The notes under the pieces: model-generated
Told to the model about the DNA's origin: nothing
The model's database searches: none
Seen by the model: only the letters and a program-made list of their open reading frames with translations
Program-made: the position numbers and the translations under genes
Shown: positions 59,940 to 64,000 of the stretch, in pieces
Layout: each line of letters starts with the position of its first letter
Numbering within the stretch: the stretch's first letter is position 1
NCBI GenBank assembly: GCA_964358485.1
Contig: CAYHPY010000004.1
Location: 41,684-105,683, forward strand
Length of the DNA stretch: 64,000 bases
Direction of reading: 5' to 3'
From: CAYHPY01 sp964358485
GTDB taxonomy: Bacteria > Elusimicrobiota > Elusimicrobia > UBA1565 > UBA9628

Positions 59940-60930
59940 TAAAATCGCGGTGTTCGGAGGCGGTCTTTGGGGGACCGTCCTCGCCCAGCATCTCAGCAGG
60001 GGCGCGGACCGGTCGGTCTGGCTGTGGGAGCATTTCGCCGAGGCGGCGCTGGCCCTTGCCGCGAGCCGAAAGCACCCGCACCTGCCTGATTTCCTCCTCT
60101 CGGACGGGGTCCGCGTGACCTCGACTCTGGCCGAAGCCGTCACCGACGCCCGGGTTCTGCTCTTTGTGCTTCCGTCGCAATTCATCCGCCGCACCGCGGC
60201 GGCCGTCCATCGCCTCAAACCCCTCCCCGAGGCGGCCATGATCAACGCCTCCAAGGGCATCGAGCCGGGCACCCTCCTGACTCTGAGCGGGGTGATCGGC
60301 CAGGAGCTTCCGGGGCACCGGGGGCGTCTTTTCGCCCTCTCGGGACCCAGCTTCGCGCGGGAGGTCGCGCGCGGCAAGGAGACCGCCATGGTGCTGGCCG
60401 GGCCCGCGGGGGCCGAGCGCGCCTCCCTCCGGCGGACCCTGGAAGGCGTGGCCGTCCGCGTCGAGGAGTCCTCGGACCGGATCGGAGTCGAGTTGGGCGG
60501 CTCTCTGAAAAACGTGCTGGCCATCGGCTGCGGGATGCTCGACGGCCTGCGTTGCGGGGCCAACACCAAGGCCGCCTTCGTCGCCCACGGGCTGGCCGAG
60601 ATGGCCGCCCTGGCCGTCAAGGCGGGGGGAAAGGCCGCGACGATTTACGGACTCGCCGGGCTGGGGGATCTGGTGGCGACCGGGACTTCCCCGGAGTCGC
60701 GCAACCGGGCCTTCGGCGAGAAGCTGGGCCAGGGAAAGACCCTGACCCAGGCCCTCGGGGAAATCCCGACGGTCGTGGAGGGCATCGAGGCTTCGGCCAG
60801 CGCGCGGGCGCTGGCCCGCAAGCTCCGGGTCTCGACGCCGCTGATGGACGGAGTTTGGAAGATCGTGCACGGAAGCTCGGAGCCTTCCGCCCTGGTGGCG
60901 GGGATGGGCTTTCGCGCGCGGGAGTCGTGA
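59902..60930 (+). CDS. gpsA: Glycerol-3-phosphate dehydrogenase [NAD(P)+]
   Basis: This 342-aa enzyme has the dinucleotide motif KIAVFGGGLWGTVLAQ, NASKGIEPGT, ALSGPSFAREVARGKETA and GGSLKNVLAIGCGMLDGL with the catalytic Lys. It reduces dihydroxyacetone phosphate to sn-glycerol-3-phosphate for phospholipids. Two TTG starts are possible: 59902 (used here, 38-nt overlap with plsY) and 59923, which has AAGAG 8 nt upstream and gives a more typical N-terminus. I cannot decide between them. Confidence 0.92.
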   Translation: MAKKSFILRKKNNKIAVFGGGLWGTVLAQHLSRGADRSVWLWEHFAEAALALAASRKHPHLPDFLLSDGVRVTSTLAEAVTDARVLLFVLPSQFIRRTAAAVHRLKPLPEAAMINASKGIEPGTLLTLSGVIGQELPGHRGRLFALSGPSFAREVARGKETAMVLAGPAGAERASLRRTLEGVAVRVEESSDRIGVELGGSLKNVLAIGCGMLDGLRCGANTKAAFVAHGLAEMAALAVKAGGKAATIYGLAGLGDLVATGTSPESRNRAFGEKLGQGKTLTQALGEIPTVVEGIEASASARALARKLRVSTPLMDGVWKIVHGSSEPSALVAGMGFRARES

Positions 60931-60947
60931 GGAGTTCGGCCTAGGAA

Positions 60948-61526
60948 ATGGCGAAAAGCGAAAAGGAACCGTCCAAACAGCCCGAGCCGGGGCCTCGCGA
61001 AAAAGAGGTCCGGATCTATTCCCTGGCCACGACCGTCAACGAGTGCATCATTTTCCTGGAGGAGCTGGGAGGCAACCGCCTGCTTCCGATCTGGATCGGG
61101 ATCACCGAGGGGCAGGCCATCGCCATCCGCTTCTCGGGGATCGTCCTTCCCCGGCCCCTGACCCACGACCTCCTGCTCTCCGCGGTCAAGGCGCTTGGGC
61201 ACACGGTGGAGAAGGTCGTCGTGCACGACATCCGGGAAAACACCTTCTACGCCCGCATCCACATCCAAAAGGGAACCGCCGAGGTGACGGTGGATTCCCG
61301 CCCCTCCGACGCGATCGCCGTCGCGGTCCGGGCCGGCTGCAAGATTTTCGTCGAGGAAAAGGTCTTCGCCCGCTGCCAGACCCTCAACAAGCCGATCACC
61401 GAGGACGAAGTCAAGAATTTCAAGAACGAACTCCAGAATCTCAAGCCGGAGGACATCTTCCGGGACATCAAGGAAAAAAAGAAGCCGGAAGGGGGCGGGG
61501 GCCCCGAGCAGAAGGAAAAACCATGA
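60948..61526 (+). CDS. Bifunctional nuclease (DUF151/BFN) domain protein
   Basis: This 192-aa protein has a charged N-terminal 20 residues and then the BFN domain: LLPIWIGITEGQAIAIRFSG, RPLTHDLLLSAVKALG and SRPSDAIAVAVRAGCKIFVEEKV. A Lys/Glu-rich tail follows. Family members include a thermophilic DUF151 structure and plant nucleases active on RNA and DNA; the bacterial role is unclear. It is 17 nt after gpsA and overlaps the HU gene by 4 nt. Confidence 0.88.
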   Translation: MAKSEKEPSKQPEPGPREKEVRIYSLATTVNECIIFLEELGGNRLLPIWIGITEGQAIAIRFSGIVLPRPLTHDLLLSAVKALGHTVEKVVVHDIRENTFYARIHIQKGTAEVTVDSRPSDAIAVAVRAGCKIFVEEKVFARCQTLNKPITEDEVKNFKNELQNLKPEDIFRDIKEKKKPEGGGGPEQKEKP

Positions 61527-61783
61527 ATAGACTCGACATCATCAAAGCCGTGGCGAAGGTTCTCACCACCAAGGGCGAAGCGGCCCGGGCCGTGGAAACC
61601 ACGTTTGAAACCATCCGTGCGGCGCTGGGCAACGACCAAAAGGTGGTCATCTCGAACTTCGGGACGTTCCGCGTCCGCCACCGCCAACAGCGGCAGGGAC
61701 GCAACCCCAAGACGGGACAGCAGGTCTCGGTGCCGCCGAGGCGGGGCGTGAGGTTCAAGGCCTCCAAGAACCTCCTGGGCTGA
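61523..61783 (+). CDS. HU/IHF-family DNA-binding protein
   Basis: This 86-aa nucleoid protein has an N-terminal helical dimerisation part (NRLDIIKAVAKVLTTKGEA), then VVISNFGTFRVRHRQQRQGRNPKTG, in which GRNPKTG is the DNA-intercalating beta-arm motif, and VPPRRGVRFKASKNL at the end. It binds and bends DNA. ATG 61523 overlaps the stop of the BFN gene. Confidence 0.93.
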   Translation: MNRLDIIKAVAKVLTTKGEAARAVETTFETIRAALGNDQKVVISNFGTFRVRHRQQRQGRNPKTGQQVSVPPRRGVRFKASKNLLG

Positions 61784-61799
61784 GCCCTCGGGGCCGGAC

Positions 61800-62159
61800 A
61801 TGCAACGACCCGCGCTCCCGCCGGATCAGGAGTTTTTCAACATGGGCGAGGCCAGCCGCATCGCCCAGGTTCCGGCGCACACCCTCCGGTATTGGGAGGC
61901 CGGTTCGGGCCTCCTGCGCCCGGCGCGGCGCGCCAGCGGGCACCGCCGCTACACCCGGGAGGACATGGAGACGATCTTCACCCTCAAGGAACTGCTCCTG
62001 GAACGCCGCATGACCCTGGCCGGAGCCCGCAAGGCCCTGGCCCAAGGGAGGCGGAAGCGGCCTTCGGGCTCGGAGGGGGCCCAGGACTCGGAGCGGACCC
62101 TCAAGCTCCTGCGGGAACTGCGGGGCGAGATCAGGGAGCTGCTGAAGCTGGCGGGATGA
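61800..62159 (+). CDS. MerR-family transcriptional regulator
   Basis: This 119-aa protein has a MerR-type winged helix (FFNMGEASRIAQVPAHTLRYWEA, then RRASGHRRYTREDMETIFTLKELL), and a short helical C-terminus that would form the dimer coil. There is no effector domain or cysteine sensor. It resembles the short HspR/MlrA-like regulators found near HU or ihf genes. The target is unknown. It lies 16 nt after the HU gene. Confidence 0.88.
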   Translation: MQRPALPPDQEFFNMGEASRIAQVPAHTLRYWEAGSGLLRPARRASGHRRYTREDMETIFTLKELLLERRMTLAGARKALAQGRRKRPSGSEGAQDSERTLKLLRELRGEIRELLKLAG

Positions 62160-62243
62160 GGGGAACAATTAGTAGAATGAAAAACGGATTTCGGGCAACG
62201 GAACGGAAGTAAAAACGACAACAAAGAACGGCAACAGGAGGGG

Positions 62244-62272
62244 ATTTTTCCGGAGCGCAGCTCCGGAAAAAT
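62244..62272. repeat. Palindrome before tRNA-Pro(GGG)
   Basis: A perfect 13-bp inverted repeat ATTTTTCCGGAGC (62244-62256) / 62260-62272 with GCA loop ends 4 nt before the tRNA. The T-run is on the 5' arm, so it is not a standard terminator. A close relative precedes the next tRNA. Confidence 0.7.
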
Positions 62273-62276
62273 TTGA

Positions 62277-62348
62277 CGGGGACTGGCTCAATGGTAGAGC
62301 GCTCCCTTGGGGTGGGAGAGACTCCGGGTTCGATTCCCGGGTCCCCGA
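62277..62348 (+). tRNA. tRNA-Pro (anticodon GGG)
   Basis: Acceptor stem CGGGGAC pairs with GTCCCCG (62341-62347), discriminator A62348. D-arm GCTC-AATGGTA-GAGC, anticodon arm CTCCC-TTGGGGT-GGGAG with anticodon GGG, T-arm CCGGG-TTCGATT-CCCGG. No encoded CCA. Confidence 0.96.
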
Positions 62349-62429
62349 TGCTTTATAAAACGGACCCAAGAAACGGCAACGGATTTTGGGGACGGAACTT
62401 ACGGAAAAGTACGAAAAACGGAAGCAAGG

Positions 62430-62457
62430 ATTTTTTCGGCGCCGGCGCCGGAAAAAT
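62430..62457. repeat. Palindrome before tRNA-Pro(CGG)
   Basis: A 14-bp-arm palindrome centred at 62443/62444, with core GGCGCCGGCGCC and flanks TTTTTT/AAAAA and one T-G mismatch. It ends 3 nt before the tRNA 5' end, mirroring the element before the other tRNA-Pro. Confidence 0.7.
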
Positions 62458-62460
62458 TTA

Positions 62461-62533
62461 CGGGGTATAGCTCAATTGGCAGAGCGCTTGGTTCGGGACC
62501 AAGAGGTTCAGAGTTCAAATCTCTGTACCCCGA
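62461..62533 (+). tRNA. tRNA-Pro (anticodon CGG)
   Basis: Acceptor stem CGGGGTA pairs with TACCCCG (62526-62532), discriminator A62533. Anticodon arm CTTGG-TTCGGGA-CCAAG with anticodon CGG, T-arm CAGAG-TTCAAAT-CTCTG. No encoded CCA. A T6 run follows 5 nt downstream and may end transcription. Confidence 0.96.
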
Positions 62534-62599
62534 TTCTTTTTTGAAGTCCGCCTGATCCTTCCCCGAAAATGAACCGCCGCGACGCCGCCCGAGCCTCCG

Positions 62600-62628
62600 T
62601 TGCATTGCGCTATTGACATTGCTACAAT
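62600..62628 (+). promoter_or_regulatory. Promoter for acylphosphatase/sigma factor unit
   Basis: TTGCAT (62600-62605), 17 nt, TACAAT (62623-62628). GTG 62637 and ATG 62640 follow after 8 and 11 nt. A TTGACA at 62613 is only 4 nt from the -10 and cannot be its -35. Confidence 0.6.
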
Positions 62629-62639
62629 TCCGACAGGTG

Positions 62640-62918
62640 ATGGGCCTTGACAAGTCTAGCGATAACGCGGCGCGGGAAAGCTGGCGGTTCGTGATTTCCG
62701 GCGTCGTCCAGGGCGTGGGCTATCGTTGGTTCGCGAGGGGGGAGGCGGAGCGGCTCGGCGTCCGAGCCGAGGCCCGCAACCTTCCGGACGGAACCGTCGA
62801 AGTCCGGGCCCAAGCCTCCGCGGACCTCTTGGAAAAATTCCGGCAAAGACTCGGCGAAGGGCCCGCGCACGCCCGCGTGGACCGCGTCGAGATCGCCAAA
62901 CAGAAACCGACGGACTAG
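62640..62918 (+). CDS. acyP: Acylphosphatase
   Basis: This 92-aa enzyme has the signature FVISGVVQGVGYRWFARGEAERLG (catalytic Arg in GYRWF context) and AEARNLPDGTVEVRA (catalytic Asn). It hydrolyses acyl phosphates in the cytoplasm. Start options are ATG 62640 and, one codon earlier, GTG 62637; both lie just after the -10. The stop overlaps the Shine-Dalgarno sequence of the sigma factor gene, so the two are probably one transcript. Confidence 0.92.
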   Translation: MGLDKSSDNAARESWRFVISGVVQGVGYRWFARGEAERLGVRAEARNLPDGTVEVRAQASADLLEKFRQRLGEGPAHARVDRVEIAKQKPTD

Positions 62919-62927
62919 GAGCCTTTC

Positions 62928-63971
62928 ATGGTAGAACCCAGCATCGACACCATCAGCCAGTATTTCAAGGGGATCCAGAAGCTCGCCAACGTGGACCGCG
63001 AAGAGGTCCATGAGCTCTGGAAGAAAGCCAAGAAAGGCGACCGGGCCGCCAAGACCCGGATCATGGAGGTCAACCTCCGGCTGGTCGTCCCCATCGCCAA
63101 GAAGTACCACCGCCAAGGAATCGATTTCATGGACCTCGTGGAAGAGGGCAACCTCGGCCTGATGCACTCCATCGACAAGTTCGAGCCGTCCAAGGGCTAT
63201 CGCTTTTCCACTTACGCCTCCTACTGGATCGAGCAATCAATCCGGCGCGCGGTCGAGGAGCAATCCAAGACCATCCGCATCCCGCCGCACGCCTGGGAGG
63301 CCCTGCGCAAGTGGCTCAAGCAATGGGAGAAGATGCACCTCATGCTGGGCCGAGACCCCACTTTGGCCGAGATGGCCCGCAAGATGCACTGGACCGCGCG
63401 GCAGGTGCGCGGCGTCCTGGACGCCGCCGAGGCGGCGCGCGGGATCGGCTCCCTGGAGTCTCCCATCGAGAGCGAGGACGAGAACATCACCGTGGAGGAC
63501 ATGCTGTCGGAATCCGACAACCAATCCCCGGAGAACCTCATTTCCGTGCTCAAGCTCCATGACGAGCTCAGCCAGGCCCTGCGCGAGATCGGAGACCGCG
63601 AGCGCATGATCCTGGAATTTCGCCACGGGCTGACCGGACAGACCCCCATGACCCTGGAGGAAGTGGGCAAGCGCCTGCGCCTGTCCCGCGAGCGCATCCG
63701 ACAGATCGAGGAGCGCGCCCTCCTGCGCCTGCGGCGCGTGGCCAACCGCATGGGACTTATCGAGGTCAACGAGAGCCGGTCGATGTCGACTCCCAACCTC
63801 CAGCCCGGCTGGAACGCCCCCAAGCTGAGGACCGACATCCTGGGCCAGACCATTCCGGAGGGCCGCCGCACGGCCCCCCGGCCCGGTTCCGGCCCGCGCC
63901 TGATCCGCCGCAAGCCCCGGAACTTCCTGATCACGCGGGTGGTCGACAAAGACAACGGAAAGGGGAAATAA
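62928..63971 (+). CDS. RNA polymerase sigma-70-family factor (RpoD/RpoS-like)
   Basis: This 347-aa sigma factor has region 1.2 (TISQYFKGIQKL), region 2 (NLRLVVPIAKKY, DLVEEGNLGLMHSIDKFEPSKGYRFSTYASYWIEQSI shortened here), region 3, and region 4.2 helix-turn-helix (TLEEVGKRLRLSRERIRQIEER). It lacks region 1.1 and the large non-conserved insert of typical primary sigma factors. A Pro/Arg-rich tail of about 67 residues follows region 4.2. The -10/-35 hexamers seen in this window are of the type this class reads. AGGAG (62917-62921) sits 6 nt before ATG. Confidence 0.92.
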   Translation: MVEPSIDTISQYFKGIQKLANVDREEVHELWKKAKKGDRAAKTRIMEVNLRLVVPIAKKYHRQGIDFMDLVEEGNLGLMHSIDKFEPSKGYRFSTYASYWIEQSIRRAVEEQSKTIRIPPHAWEALRKWLKQWEKMHLMLGRDPTLAEMARKMHWTARQVRGVLDAAEAARGIGSLESPIESEDENITVEDMLSESDNQSPENLISVLKLHDELSQALREIGDRERMILEFRHGLTGQTPMTLEEVGKRLRLSRERIRQIEERALLRLRRVANRMGLIEVNESRSMSTPNLQPGWNAPKLRTDILGQTIPEGRRTAPRPGSGPRLIRRKPRNFLITRVVDKDNGKGK

Positions 63972-63976
63972 CGATC

Positions 63977-64000
63977 ATGGCCACCGCCGCCGCGACGGAC
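63977..64000 (+). CDS. Start of next gene, cut by window end
   Basis: An ATG 6 nt after the sigma factor stop opens a frame reading MATAAATD to the last base. It is too short to identify. The short spacing suggests it continues the operon. Confidence 0.3.

Noticed and set aside
62613..62618. TTGACA before the acylphosphatase gene as a -35 box
   Set aside because: It is only 4 nt from the TACAAT -10; TTGCAT at 62600 has the correct 17-nt spacing.

Overview
The window is 64 kb of GC-rich, tightly packed bacterial chromosome. Almost every gene is on the + strand, and many stop codons overlap the next start (ATGA, GTGA, TTGA, CTGA, TAATG). The envelope looks Gram-negative: it has a KdsC-type Kdo-8-phosphate phosphatase, two PorV/UPF0164-type predicted outer-membrane proteins, a lipoprotein, a Bat operon and an ArnT-like glycosyltransferase. 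Three features together suggest a member of the Elusimicrobiota: large FN3/Kelch/LamG surface proteins ending in a FlgD-Ig-like C-terminal domain, PorV partners, and an MFS permease with a signal peptide and a long Ala/Pro-rich leader. That assignment is inference from gene content; no rRNA or marker phylogeny is available here.

Layout: 1-5779 is a peptide/opine-type ABC importer with three tandem substrate-binding proteins and two permeases but no ATPase. It is followed by an acyl-CoA synthetase and an HD-domain CCA/poly(A) nucleotidyltransferase (to 8909). 8944-12653 is the first surface-protein + PorV pair. 12688-16385 carries an epimerase, an aquaporin, leucyl aminopeptidase and GTP cyclohydrolase I. 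16386-16867 is a gene-poor islet bounded by two near-identical palindromes. 16868-19341 holds a CDGSH protein (minus strand), tRNA-Gly and a SpoIID-like protein starting 12 nt after the tRNA. 19370-24194 is a sugar-phosphate and envelope block (lipoprotein, GlcNAc-kinase-like, rpiB, pgi, kdsC, glycan-binding-like membrane protein). 24312-32748 is the second and larger surface-protein + PorV operon (1956-aa Kelch/FN3 protein, PorV, coiled-coil protein). 32766-39866 is mixed (oxidoreductase, glycosyltransferase, RDD protein, MFS with leader, secreted protein, tandem ACT). 39920-48561 is a HEAT protein and a complete MoxR/DUF58/Bat operon whose batD carries a -1 frameshift. 48582-53799 holds an aspartase/fumarase, a secreted Ala/Pro-rich protein, a structured 470-nt intergenic region, a Fur-type regulator, a degenerate spermidine-synthase-like membrane protein and an ASCH protein. 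53796-63971 carries tRNA modification genes (miaB, miaA) around a PilZ gene, hflX, plsY, gpsA, a DUF151 nuclease, an HU protein, a MerR regulator, two tRNA-Pro genes, acylphosphatase and a sigma-70 factor.

Three cross-cutting observations stand out. First, most genes that start a transcription unit have a TANNNT -10 box only 5-8 nt before the start codon, sometimes with a good -35 at 17 bp, which predicts widespread leaderless mRNAs. Second, three operon-internal genes can only be completed by using CTG or ATT as start codons. Third, each giant secreted protein with a FlgD-Ig-like C-terminus is directly coupled by a 4-nt overlap to its own PorV-like gene, which suggests dedicated cargo-shuttle pairs of a type IX-like export route.
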